The translations under genes and the position numbers were made by a program. The notes under the pieces are model-generated. The model was not told the DNA's origin and did no database searches. It worked only from the letters and a program-made list of their open reading frames with translations. Positions 1-7,774 of a stretch of 64,000 bases of DNA are shown here, piece after piece (positions within the stretch are counted from its first letter, which is position 1; every line of letters begins with the position of its first letter). The DNA comes from Moraxella osloensis. Lineage in GTDB: Bacteria > Pseudomonadota > Gammaproteobacteria > Pseudomonadales > Moraxellaceae. Location of the stretch: contig NZ_CP047226.1 in NCBI RefSeq assembly GCF_009867135.1, positions 1,364,001 through 1,428,000 of the forward strand, given 5' to 3'.

Positions 1-378
1 CGTTTTGAGAAAGTTATCGTGGTGCATGGCGTACGTTATGTGAGTGAGCTAGGCTACCGTGAGATGTTTGAAAAATCCTTGTTTGAAGATGAGCTGCTAG
101 GTGAATACGTCAAAGATAAACTCATCTATTACCCCACGGTCACGCGTGAGCCGTTTCGCAATGAAGGGCGTATGACCGATTTAATGAAGTCAGGCAAGTT
201 GTTCGAAGATATTGGATTACCACCCATCAATCCAAGCGATGATCGCGCGATGATTTGCGGTAGTCCATCTATGAATAAAGACGTGGCAGCACTACTCGAT
301 GACTTTGGTCTGAAACCATCACCTCGTATGGGTGGTACGGGTGATTATGTGGTTGAACGTGCCTTTGTCGAACAGTAA
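1..378 (+). CDS. fpr: Ferredoxin--NADP reductase, 3' part (gene runs off the left edge)
   Basis: The frame is open from the first base, so this is the C-terminal ~125 residues of a protein of usually ~258 residues. The visible part matches the NADP-binding half of bacterial Fpr: VVHGVRYVSELGYRE, then the PTVTREPF strand, then ICGSPSMNKD near the nicotinamide site, and a C-terminal VVERAF. Fpr is a cytosolic FAD enzyme that moves electrons between NADPH and ferredoxin or flavodoxin, for example in oxidative-stress defence. It converges with wzi across a shared terminator. The identification is firm; the start and FAD domain lie outside the window. Confidence 0.9.
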   Translation, partial: RFEKVIVVHGVRYVSELGYREMFEKSLFEDELLGEYVKDKLIYYPTVTREPFRNEGRMTDLMKSGKLFEDIGLPPINPSDDRAMICGSPSMNKDVAALLDDFGLKPSPRMGGTGDYVVERAFVEQ

Positions 379-411
379 AAGTTGAACAGTAAAAGTTAAA
401 CCGTAAAATCA

Positions 412-440
412 TAAAAAAAGCCCTACTTGGGCTTTTTTTA
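412..440. terminator. Bidirectional intrinsic terminator between fpr and wzi
   Basis: A-rich tract, GCCC-TACTT-GGGC stem and a run of seven T. The A/T tracts on both sides allow it to end both fpr (+) and wzi (-), which converge here. Confidence 0.8.
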
Positions 441-450
441 TAACTCAAAA

Positions 451-771
451 TTAGTAACTATACTCTAACACCAAATTACCACCCGCTTCTTTATCATCGC
501 TGATGCTGTCTTTTTTACCCCAAACACCCAGTTTTATCGAGGTTTTGTCATTGTATTTATGTTTCCAATCCGCTTCGACAATATCCAAATCCTGCTTGGT
601 TGGGAAGGCAGCATTAATCACTTGATTAGATTGATTCACTTTGGCGTTGGCGTATTTTAACCCGAGCTGGTTATTAGCGTTAATATGCCCTGATAGTCCT
701 ACACTGATGATTTCACCATCCCCACCAATCGGATGACCTAGCGGCAAGCCCTTCTGATAATAACCATCTTT
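451..771 (-). pseudogene. wzi: wzi, 3' fragment (C-terminal part of capsule assembly protein), cut off by a TnpB element
   Basis: This minus-strand frame reads ...KDGYYQKGLPLGHPIGGDGE..., the C-terminal outer-membrane barrel part of a Wzi/CapsAssemb_Wzi protein, and ends in an aromatic ...VLEYSY typical of barrel C-termini. It has no start of its own other than an unlikely internal TTG (747). Joining base 771 to base 1994 (minus strand) restores one frame, ...THSIY|KDGYY..., and gives a protein of about 478 residues, the normal Wzi length. The gene is therefore intact except for the inserted element at 772-1993. Wzi anchors capsule polysaccharide to the outer surface in the Wza/Wzc pathway. 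Confidence 0.85.
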
Positions 772-774
772 TTG

Positions 775-935
775 ACTTCCTCCCCTCCCTAAAGTGAGGG
801 GATTCCTTCTACAAGACGGTTAAGCCCAACCGCAAGAATGTTCTTACTGGCGTTAATATCTCTATCATGCCGAGTGTCACACTTTACACAAGTCCATTCT
901 CTTATTCGCAAACCTGCTCTACCTTTCGGACTACT
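775..935 (-). ncRNA. Probable omega RNA (reRNA) of TnpB element 1
   Basis: By analogy with studied TnpB systems, the guide RNA is made from the 3' end of tnpB through the right end of the element, with the guide taken from flanking DNA. The right-end hairpin (781-802) contains the tnpB stop codon. The guide would start at 771 and read AAAGATGGTTATTATC, wzi sequence. The 5' limit is a guess; no RNA boundary can be read from sequence alone. Confidence 0.4.
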
Positions 936-1892
936 GGACATATCGCCACAGCACGAGCAAGTTTGGGTAGTGTATCGTTCATTCACGATTTCAAAACGGC
1001 AACCTGCATTCTTGCATTTGTAGGTCAGTTGTCGTTTCAGTTCAAACCAACCTGCATCGTAAACCGACTTGGCTAGTTTGCCTTTTTTACTGTTAAACTG
1101 GGTGGTTTTAACGTCACCAACCACGATTAGGGCATTGTCCTTGACTAATTGGGTGGTGAATTTATGTATCAGGTCTTGGCGTGTGTTTTTGATTTTGGCA
1201 TGGATTGCCTTAACATGCTGTTTGTTTTTGGCACGTTGGGCGGTGGCTAACGCTTTGGCATATTTGAGCGTTTGCTTGATGGTAAGTTTGTCACCGCTTG
1301 AAGTGGTAGCACTGTCTGTAAGTCCTAAGTCAATGCCAACACTACCAGTTCCGCATTGTGTTTTAGGGTATTCTTTGACGGTGATACAGGCATACCAACG
1401 GTTACGGCTGTCTTGTACCAGTTCACAAGTGTTAATTTGATATAAGCTAAGGTTATAACTATCCCATAGGTCAATGACTAGCTTTTGCCCTTTAGCTAGG
1501 CTAAGCTGTAGGGTTGATTTTAATCCTTTTTTGCCTGTTTGGTGGGTAGCGATGTGTTTAATGGCGGATTGTTTAAACGGTAGCCAACCTAAGCTTTTAC
1601 GCTTAGAGTTTGGGTTGTTGGTTCGCCAATTTAGTTTTGCTTTTTTAAATTGCTTACGGCTTTTAGCGTGGGTTTCATTGATGGCTTGAATGGTTTGAGA
1701 GTGCAAGCCCAGTAGTTCACCGCTACCTTTGGTGTAGTCGTTGAGGTCGTAAGCACTAAAGAATTTTCCAGTTTTTTGTAGGTGTCTGTAACTCAAATCA
1801 TTGACATAATTCCACACGAAATTGACCGAACCGCTTAGGCGGTTTAATTGGTCTGCGTGTTTATCTCGTATGCGTAGCTTGAGTGTTTTCAT
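789..1892 (-). CDS. tnpB: TnpB, RNA-guided nuclease-like transposon protein (copy 1)
   Basis: 367 residues, normal for TnpB. Visible parts: N-terminal helix-turn-helix-like region (residues 1-60), RuvC-I aspartate in VGIDLGL (D188), a four-Cys zinc ribbon (CSCC at 312-315 and CVKC at 335-338), and RuvC-III in HDRDINASKNIL (D345). At the usual RuvC-II glutamate the sequence is VVGDV (G259), with a nearby GWFELK (E284). TnpB cuts DNA next to a TAM under omega-RNA guidance and helps keep the element at its site. It is about 90% identical to the copy at 35281. The stop codon lies in the right-end hairpin. Confidence 0.92.
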   Translation of the reverse strand: MKTLKLRIRDKHADQLNRLSGSVNFVWNYVNDLSYRHLQKTGKFFSAYDLNDYTKGSGELLGLHSQTIQAINETHAKSRKQFKKAKLNWRTNNPNSKRKSLGWLPFKQSAIKHIATHQTGKKGLKSTLQLSLAKGQKLVIDLWDSYNLSLYQINTCELVQDSRNRWYACITVKEYPKTQCGTGSVGIDLGLTDSATTSSGDKLTIKQTLKYAKALATAQRAKNKQHVKAIHAKIKNTRQDLIHKFTTQLVKDNALIVVGDVKTTQFNSKKGKLAKSVYDAGWFELKRQLTYKCKNAGCRFEIVNERYTTQTCSCCGDMSSSPKGRAGLRIREWTCVKCDTRHDRDINASKNILAVGLNRLVEGIPSL

Positions 1893-1956
1893 GGGTTTAT
1901 TTTAACACATTTAGCAAAATTTTGTGCGTAAGCATGGTTACGGAGTTGCCTTATAT

Positions 1957-1976
1957 CCACCGCCTGAAGTCGGTGG
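1957..1976. repeat. Left-end hairpin of TnpB element 1
   Basis: Six-base arms CCACCG and CGGTGG around CCTGAAGT. The same hairpin is found at 36452-36471 in copy 2. It is a subterminal foldback of the type recognised by Y1 transposases in IS200/IS605 elements. Confidence 0.8.
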
Positions 1977-1993
1977 TTTTACGGCAACAGAGG

Positions 1994-3109
1994 ATAAATG
2001 CTATGGGTGTAAATAGTATTGGTTTTATCAAGGTCATAATAAGTATTCGCCCATTCTGCATGCCAGAGCCAAGGCCGTTGAAACAGCGGGATTGTACCTT
2101 TTAACCCCGCCAAATAAGCGTGTTTACTTGGCAACCCCCCTGCTTCATCTTCCCCAATGAATTCACCATAGACACTCACCGGCAGGTTTACCAACGGTTT
2201 TAAATTTAGCTGTGCATCAATTCCTGCGATTTGGTTTGAAGGATCTTCCGCTTCGCCGCCATTATCATATTTACCGATTAAAGCCTTACCTAAAGACTTT
2301 AGGCTTTCAGACTTATTATCGCCACCCCACATCAAGGAACGCGATGCGCCGATTTGAAAGGCTTCATGCGGCTGAAAACTCGCCCGCATACCGATCAATT
2401 TAGCGTGAGGCTCTGCTTTATAGTCTTGTAATTGACCTGCCGTAATTTGGTAATTAAAATTACCCAGTTTTGATAATACAGGAAAATTAATAGGGGTATT
2501 ATTGGCGCGCTGCATTAAAAATCCGGTGACAGGTCTAGCCGCATCACTGCGAATTAAACTGCCATCCACCCCGTTGCCCCACCATACAGGAATACTACCA
2601 AAGGCAAGGCGATGATTGCCTAATTTGGTACCGAGGTAGCTGCCATCAAGATTAGATGACTTACTAGGCTCATCATCATCGACATTTAAGGTGCCTTGAA
2701 TTTTATAATCAATGTTCTCACCTGCATGGCTATGTGACACACTAACGCCCAAAGGCGTTACCGTATTGCCTTCTGTATTAAATCCGCTAAACACAGCGCG
2801 CTCGTCACCATTCACGTTGCTCACTATTTGTAGCTTGGATACATCGTTGGCTTCAAGCTTTTGCTTGACTTGACTTAGTAATCGTTTGTCATTATCTGAT
2901 TTTGGCTGCGCTTGACTCAAGGCTGTCTCTATGGCTTCTGAACTAATCGGCCATGTTGATATATCAACATTTAAAACGCCGTTGATTTTTAAAATTTCAA
3001 GTGTTTGACGTAGATCACTATCAATTTGAACTAATTGACCTGCATGACTTAATTGTGAGAGTCCAAGTAGTACACCCAATGAGAGATATTTAACCGTTTT
3101 ATTTGTCAT
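1994..3109 (-). pseudogene. wzi: wzi, 5' fragment (N-terminal part of capsule assembly protein)
   Basis: Starts MTNKTVKYLSLGVLLGLSQLSHA, a clear signal peptide with cleavage at SHA-G, and continues as a Wzi-type outer-membrane protein: N-terminal helical region, then beta-barrel strands such as VWWGNGVDGSLIRSDAARP. After ...THSIY the frame runs into the TnpB element and would end at 1979 after PLLP from element DNA. The truncated product (about 376 residues) lacks the last ~106 residues of the barrel and is probably not functional. It lies 14 bases after the aminotransferase gene, at the downstream end of the capsule operon. Confidence 0.87.
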
Positions 3110-3123
3110 ACGAGGCTCGCAGT

Positions 3124-4338
3124 TTATGTGTTGGCATTGAATAGAGTGGTTAGCACATCAACAGTGGTAGTCGCAATCGTTTGCATTTCATTTGTTGTCA
3201 ATGTCGGGTGGGTTAAAAACATCAAGCTTGTTTCCCCTAATTCTTTAGCAACTGTCAACCGCGCGTTGGGACGTGATGGATGATTGTCAAATGCTTTTTC
3301 TAAATAAATTTCTGAACAAGAGCCAGAGAAACAAGGAATTTTTTTCTCATTAAGCGCATTTAAAATACTATCTCGACTGATATTCTCTGGCAAGTTTTCA
3401 GGTCTGACATACACATAGTATTTATAATACGCATGGACAGAATCACTACCCATGAATTGGTGAAACTCTATATCTGGTATGCGTAAAAATTGTTGCTCAC
3501 CTGCAAACTGTGTTAGAGCATCACGCAAAATTTCGGCGTTTTGTGTACGAATCTTGGTCCACTCGGCCATTTTTTTAAGCTGAATACGACCAATCACCGC
3601 TTGCATTTCCATCATACGCCAATTGGTGCCAAAGCTGTCATGTAACCAGCGAAAACCCGGTGGATGTTGTTTATGATAAATGCTATCGTAGTTTTTACCG
3701 TGGTCTTTATACTCCCACATTTTTTGCCATAATGCTTTGTCATTGGTCGTAACCATGCCACCTTCGCCGCCTGTGGTCATGATTTTATCTTGACAAAAAC
3801 TCCAAGCACCAACGTGACCAATACTACCCACTGGTTTACCTTTGTACTTGGCGCCATGCGCTTGGGCACAGTCTTCGATGACCCATAGGTTATGCTGCTT
3901 GGCAAGTGCCATAATCTCATCCATATCGCAAGGCCAGCCAGCTAGATGCACGCAAATGATGGCTTTGGTTTTATCCGTGATTTTTGGTGCAATTGTCGTG
4001 GCAGAAATATTACCCGTATTATTATCTACATCTGCAAACACCGGTATTGCGCCAGCATTGACGACGGTTGACACACTGGCAATAAAACTACGTGGCGTGA
4101 CAATCACTTCATCACCCTCGCCAATACCCATGGCTTGTAACGCAACATCGAGTGCTAATGTACCATTTGCCAATGCCACTGCATAGTCTGTCCCTGCCCA
4201 TGCGGCAAATTCTTTTTCAAACTCTCGACATTCTGTGCCCGTCCAGTAGTTGACTTTATTGGACAATAGCACCTGTGACACGGCATCGGCTTCTTCTTGG
4301 GTAAAGCTAGGCCAGGGTGAAAACTGGGTGTTTAACAT
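3124..4338 (-). CDS. DegT/DnrJ/EryC1/StrS-family PLP aminotransferase (PglE/WeeJ-like)
   Basis: 404 residues. It has the family landmarks: GTLALDVAL near residue 60, the cofactor aspartate in IEDCAQAHGA (D156), and the Schiff-base lysine in SFCQDKIMTTGGEGG (K185). Enzymes of this type aminate C4 of UDP-4-keto-6-deoxy-HexNAc to give UDP-4-amino sugars. With the CapD/PglF-like dehydratase (18976) and PglD-like acetyltransferases (6520 and the broken copy) it would make a bacillosamine-type (QuiNAc4NAc) sugar nucleotide, the likely first sugar of the capsule repeat. The family is certain; the exact sugar is inferred from neighbours. Confidence 0.85.
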   Translation of the reverse strand: MLNTQFSPWPSFTQEEADAVSQVLLSNKVNYWTGTECREFEKEFAAWAGTDYAVALANGTLALDVALQAMGIGEGDEVIVTPRSFIASVSTVVNAGAIPVFADVDNNTGNISATTIAPKITDKTKAIICVHLAGWPCDMDEIMALAKQHNLWVIEDCAQAHGAKYKGKPVGSIGHVGAWSFCQDKIMTTGGEGGMVTTNDKALWQKMWEYKDHGKNYDSIYHKQHPPGFRWLHDSFGTNWRMMEMQAVIGRIQLKKMAEWTKIRTQNAEILRDALTQFAGEQQFLRIPDIEFHQFMGSDSVHAYYKYYVYVRPENLPENISRDSILNALNEKKIPCFSGSCSEIYLEKAFDNHPSRPNARLTVAKELGETSLMFLTHPTLTTNEMQTIATTTVDVLTTLFNANT

Positions 4339-4381
4339 GTTTTATATTCTCATATTTTTGAAAATGAAGTTAACGATTTTT

Positions 4382-4491
4382 TTAGTTTTTGATCAAAGGT
4401 TTTGCAGGGTTGCCGACGACAGTTACGCCAGCTGGCACATCTTTAGTGACGACGGCACCCATGCCAACGATAGCGCCTTTACCAATTATTA
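4382..4491 (-). pseudogene. pglD-like acetyltransferase copy A, 3' fragment
   Basis: Reads IIGKGAIVGMGAVVTKDVPAG then VTVVGNPAKPLIKN, the last left-handed-helix coils of a PglD/NeuD-type acetyltransferase. It is separated from its 5' part (5632-6174) by an IS at 4492-5631. Without the IS and one copy of the TATTA duplication the two parts form a 215-residue protein in one frame. Its last ~35 residues are almost the same as in the intact copy B (6520-7182). Confidence 0.85.
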
Positions 4492-5631
4492 ACTGAAGTT
4501 ACGCAGCCCTTTAAAAAAGCGCTATCATAACAAAAAAAGCAGTCAGCGAGAGTAAACAAATGAACAAAGACATGATAGAACTCTACAGCGACTACCTCAT
4601 CGCAAGTTTTGGGCAAACCACCGCCACAGGACTTGCCAATCTACTACAAGGGAGCATCTACCATGACAGCATCACCCGCTTTCTAAACAGTGAAACACTC
4701 GCCGCCAAAGAACAATGGCAACTGATTAAACCCATGCTAAGACAGCATGAAAATGCCACACCCAATGCCATCGGCTATCTCATCTTTGATGACACCATAC
4801 AGCCCAAACCGCACACAAGCGTCGACGACATCAACTGCTGGCACTACGACCACACCCAAAACAAAAATGTTAAAGGCATTAACCTGCTTAACTGTCTGTA
4901 TCATCGCAAAGATATCGACATACCCTTAAGCTTTGACATCATCACCAAACCCAATGTCTTTACCGATGACAAAGGCAAGGTTAAACGTAAAAGTGATAAA
5001 ACCAAAAATCAGCGACTGCTTGATATGTTTGATAGCGCAATCAAAAACCAAGTTAAATTCGACTATGTATTAGCCGATTCTTGGTTTTCAGCCAAAGCGA
5101 CATTCAAACATATTCGTAAAGCTAACAAGCATTTCATCTTTGCGTTAAAGTCAAATCGCTTGGTGGCTTTAACCCCTGATGATAGAGAAAAAGGTAACTT
5201 TGTACGTATTGATGAATCTAATCTACCCGATAATACCCCTGTTCGCGGCTTTTTAAATGACTATCATGATGAAGTCTTGTTATTACGCCGAGTCTTTACA
5301 AACAAGGACGATTCTACAGGGGTGTTATATCTGGTATGCTCAGATTTGCAATGCGACAAGGATAAATTTATCAACGGCTATCAAAAACGATGGCAGGTTG
5401 AAGTGTATCATAAGTCGTTAAAGCAAAATGCCAATTTGGGTAAGTCGCCTGCTCATAGCCAAAGGGCTCGGTTTAATCATATGTTTTTAGCCACGTATGC
5501 GGTGTTTAAGCTTGAGTGTTTGAAAATCAAAACCAAGTTGAATCATTTCGCTTTGCGTACGAAGTTACTAATTTCTGCTAATCAGTCGGCTTTTGCCCAG
5601 CTTAAGGCTATTAGCGGTGCGTAACTTCAGT
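4492..5631 (+). mobile_element. ISAba11/IS701-like insertion sequence in pglD copy A
   Basis: About 1,140 bp bounded by perfect 14-base inverted repeats ACTGAAGTTACGCA (4492-4505 and 5618-5631). The flanks are TATTA at 4487-4491 and 5632-5636, a 5-bp target duplication; the uninterrupted sequence is seen in pglD copy B. One-base ambiguity remains because a T precedes both flanks. Size, IR length and 5-bp duplication fit the ISAba11 group. The transposase stop codon lies inside the right repeat. Confidence 0.88.
4560..5624 (+). CDS. DDE-type transposase, ISAba11/IS701-like
   Basis: 354 residues, intact. It shows a DDE/DDE-like core: FDDT near residue 80, YVLADSWFSAK near 176, and RWQVEVYHKSLKQNANLG near 280, with the conserved Y-x-x-x-H-K-x-x-K type C-terminal signature of IS4-superfamily enzymes. 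Overall length and the HK-containing signature resemble ISAba11 transposases described from Acinetobacter. The family is a judgement from pattern; that it is a cut-and-paste transposase is clear from the IRs and target duplication. The copy seems recent, since repeats and target duplication are unmutated. Confidence 0.88.
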   Translation: MNKDMIELYSDYLIASFGQTTATGLANLLQGSIYHDSITRFLNSETLAAKEQWQLIKPMLRQHENATPNAIGYLIFDDTIQPKPHTSVDDINCWHYDHTQNKNVKGINLLNCLYHRKDIDIPLSFDIITKPNVFTDDKGKVKRKSDKTKNQRLLDMFDSAIKNQVKFDYVLADSWFSAKATFKHIRKANKHFIFALKSNRLVALTPDDREKGNFVRIDESNLPDNTPVRGFLNDYHDEVLLLRRVFTNKDDSTGVLYLVCSDLQCDKDKFINGYQKRWQVEVYHKSLKQNANLGKSPAHSQRARFNHMFLATYAVFKLECLKIKTKLNHFALRTKLLISANQSAFAQLKAISGA

Positions 5632-6174
5632 TATTAATGGCTTATCTGGTGTACCTTGACGTAACACCGCGCCTGTTCCAATATAAGCATGATCTTCTAT
5701 ATGCACATTGCCATTGCAACTAACCCGTGGCGCAAAAGTAACAAAATCACCAATCACACAATCATGCTCAACATAGCTATATAAGTTGGCATGAAAGCAC
5801 TGCCCTACTATGACATTTGCCCCAATAGTAACAAATGGACTCAGTGCCGCCCCATTGCCTATTATGACATTATCCATTATAACAGTTGATTGGGATTTGA
5901 CAGTCCAAATGTTAATACCATCGTTGATGAGTTTTTCGGCTAATTTTTGGCGAATATTGCTATTAGCGATAGCAATCAAAACATTTTTTTCATCGGATTC
6001 GATGGCTTTAAACATGTCGTAATTAACTGCTTTATATCCATTGATTTGCTGCTCTGTAGTCAAAGCATCATCAATAAAATAAATAGTTTCACCTGTTGCT
6101 ATATGTTCTCGTGCGATTGGCATTAGGCTTCTGCCACAACCTGCAGCACCATAGACAGCATAGATTTTATTCAT
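5632..6174 (-). pseudogene. pglD-like acetyltransferase copy A, 5' fragment
   Basis: Codes for residues 1-181: an N-terminal Rossmann-like PglD_N domain (MNKIYAVYGAAGCGR, YFIDD) and then hexapeptide repeats (HDCVIGDFVTFAPRVSCNGN). The frame then enters the IS and stops six codons later at 5611. Its N-terminal half differs strongly from copy B at 6520, but the region after HDCVIGD is nearly identical, including about 90 identical bases around the IS site. The start ATG overlaps the stop of an upstream sugar transferase remnant by 8 bases, as in copy B. Product likely inactive: it lacks the last coils. Confidence 0.85.
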
Positions 6175-6385
6175 GCACAGTTCCTGTAAATTTTGTCCCT
6201 GTAAACTTGGTCATAGTTGCTTCACCATCGGCACTGATACCATCTTTGATAATTACTTTTTTAACGGTTTTTAGCAAGATTTTCATATCCAACCACAATG
6301 ATTGATGCTCAACATACCAGGTGTCAAGCTTGAACTTATCTTCCCAACTTAAAGAATTATGCCCGTTAGCTTAAGCATGGCCTGT
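6167..6385 (-). pseudogene. Remnant of a second initiating sugar transferase gene (C-terminal ~70 codons)
   Basis: Translates to ...TGHA(stop)ANGHNSLSWEDKFKLDTWYVEHQS... and ...KTVKKVIIKDGISADGEATMTKFTG, clearly homologous to the C-terminus of the intact transferase at 7172. An in-frame TAA replaces a glutamine-like position (near 6373), and homology ends abruptly near 6385. It overlaps the start of pglD copy A just as the intact pair overlaps. The 134 bases from 6386 to 6519 contain nothing that I recognise. Confidence 0.82.
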
Positions 6386-6519
6386 AGTAGCTAGGCACAC
6401 TAAACAAAATCAGTACTAATTTGAAAAATTTACTCAAAAGATCATTTACCTGAAACTTGCGGCAAGGTAGCTAAATCCATGGAAATTTTTATTAGCCTAA
6501 TTCTCGAGTTAAATTAATA

Positions 6520-7182
6520 TTATTTTATTAATATTTTTGCAGGATTACCTACTACTGTAATTCCTGCGGGCACATCTTTAGTGACAACCGCACCCATGCC
6601 AACGATAGCGCCTTTACCAATTATTAATGGCTTATCTGGTGTACCTTGACGTAACACCGCGCCTGTTCCAATATAAGCATGGTCTTCGATGTGCACATTA
6701 CCATTGCAACTAACGCGTGGCGCAAAAGTGACAAAATCACCAATCACACAATCATGGGCGATATAACTAAAGTAATTAGCATGAAAATAATTACCAATCT
6801 GAATATCTGAGGTAAAGTGTACGTAGTTGCACAAAACTGCGCCTTCACCTATATTTACCTCATCCATCTTAATCATTGTGTCCGCATAAACAGACCAAGG
6901 TTTTATTCCTAGTAAATCGAGTTTCAACACAAGTTTTTCTCGAATTCTACTATTGGCTATTGCAACAGCAACATATTTATCTTGAGCTGGTAAATTTATA
7001 AATTCTTCAAAGTTATATACTTTATGGCCATTAATTAAGGCACTGATTGCTCCATCATCAATGAATACAAGTTCATAATCTGGTGCAGCAAGACAACTTA
7101 ATTGTTTTCTAGCTAAGGGCATAACACCACGGCCAAAGCCACTTGCCCCATAAATAGCATACAATATTTTATTACTGCTCAT
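6520..7182 (-). CDS. PglD/NeuD-type acetyltransferase (UDP-4-amino-sugar N-acetyltransferase), copy B
   Basis: 220 residues, intact. The N-terminal domain (residues 1-90, YAIYGASGFGRG ... FIDDG) binds the UDP-sugar; the rest is a left-handed beta-helix of hexapeptide repeats with the catalytic-type His in AHDCVIGDF and a C-terminal coil ending PAKILIK. It acetylates the 4-amino group of a UDP-amino sugar using acetyl-CoA. It overlaps the sugar transferase gene by 11 bases, so the two are translationally linked. It is the only complete acetyltransferase of this type here, because copy A is split by an IS. Confidence 0.85.
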   Translation of the reverse strand: MSSNKILYAIYGASGFGRGVMPLARKQLSCLAAPDYELVFIDDGAISALINGHKVYNFEEFINLPAQDKYVAVAIANSRIREKLVLKLDLLGIKPWSVYADTMIKMDEVNIGEGAVLCNYVHFTSDIQIGNYFHANYFSYIAHDCVIGDFVTFAPRVSCNGNVHIEDHAYIGTGAVLRQGTPDKPLIIGKGAIVGMGAVVTKDVPAGITVVGNPAKILIK

Positions 7183-7774
7183 TTTTTTTTCCAGTAAAAC
7201 GAGTCATGGTAACTTCTTCAGACTCGTTAATACCGTCTTTGATAATGACTTTTTTAACAGTTTTTAGCAAGATTTTCATATCTAACAAAAATGATTGATG
7301 CTCAACATACCACGTATCAAGCTTGAACTTATTTTCCCAACTTAAACTATTGCGACCATTAACCTGGGCATAACCTGTCACCCCTGGACGCACGTTATGA
7401 CGCTTGGCTTGTTCAGCGCTATATAAAGGTAAATATTCCATTAGTAGTGGTCTAGGACCAACCAAACTCATATCTCCTTTGAGCACATTCCAAAGTTCGG
7501 GCAACTCATCAAGGCTACTGGCACGCAGTTTTTTGCCAAAGTCAGTCAGGCGCTCGCTATCTGGCAGCGCATTACCCGCTTTATCAGTCGCATCTTTCAT
7601 GGTGCGAAATTTAATCATCTCAAACGGCTTACCATGCAAACCTGGACGAGTTTGACGAAATAGCACAGGTGAGCCCAGTTCTTTTTTGACTTTATACGCC
7701 GTAATAGCGATTACTGGCGATAGCACCACAAGGGCAGAAGTAGAAGCAACGATATCAAAGGCACGTTTTAGCAT
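7172..7774 (-). CDS. Initiating sugar transferase, PglC/WeeH-like (undecaprenyl-phosphate phosphosugar transferase)
   Basis: 200 residues, the size of small PglC-type monotopic phosphoglycosyl transferases. One N-terminal membrane-associated helix (AFDIVASTSALVVLSPVIAI), then IKFRTM, the Asp-Glu active pair in SSLDELPELWN, MSLVGPRPLL and RPGVTGYAQVNGRNSLSW. It moves phospho-sugar (probably QuiNAc4NAc-1-P) from UDP to undecaprenyl phosphate at the inner membrane, starting the capsule repeat. It is read between a PglA-like glycosyltransferase and PglD, the same set of functions as in the pgl/wee systems. A broken relative lies at 6167-6385. Confidence 0.88.
   Translation of the reverse strand: MLKRAFDIVASTSALVVLSPVIAITAYKVKKELGSPVLFRQTRPGLHGKPFEMIKFRTMKDATDKAGNALPDSERLTDFGKKLRASSLDELPELWNVLKGDMSLVGPRPLLMEYLPLYSAEQAKRHNVRPGVTGYAQVNGRNSLSWENKFKLDTWYVEHQSFLLDMKILLKTVKKVIIKDGINESEEVTMTRFTGKKNEQ

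Larger units (their letters stand above)
772..1993 (-). mobile_element. IS200/IS605-superfamily element (IS1341-like, tnpB only) inserted in wzi
   Basis: The element is 1,222 bp with a single gene, tnpB, and no TnpA. Its ends were set by comparison with the second copy at 35264-36488 and by repair of wzi on removal. The left end (high coordinates) begins CCTCTGTTGCCG next to a TTTAT target read on the minus strand (1994-1998), followed by a hairpin with CCACCG/CGGTGG arms (1957-1976). The right end terminates in GGAAGTCAA after a hairpin at 781-802. There is no target duplication, as expected for single-strand (HUH/Y1) transposition. With no tnpA here, movement would need a transposase supplied from elsewhere. 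Confidence 0.88.

Noticed and set aside
451..747. 98-codon frame as an independent gene
   Set aside because: Its only start is an internal TTG; upstream codons continue Wzi sequence to the IS boundary.
4382..6174. IS-split pglD copy A as two separate small genes
   Set aside because: Both parts join in one frame when the IS and one TATTA copy are removed, so they are one broken gene.
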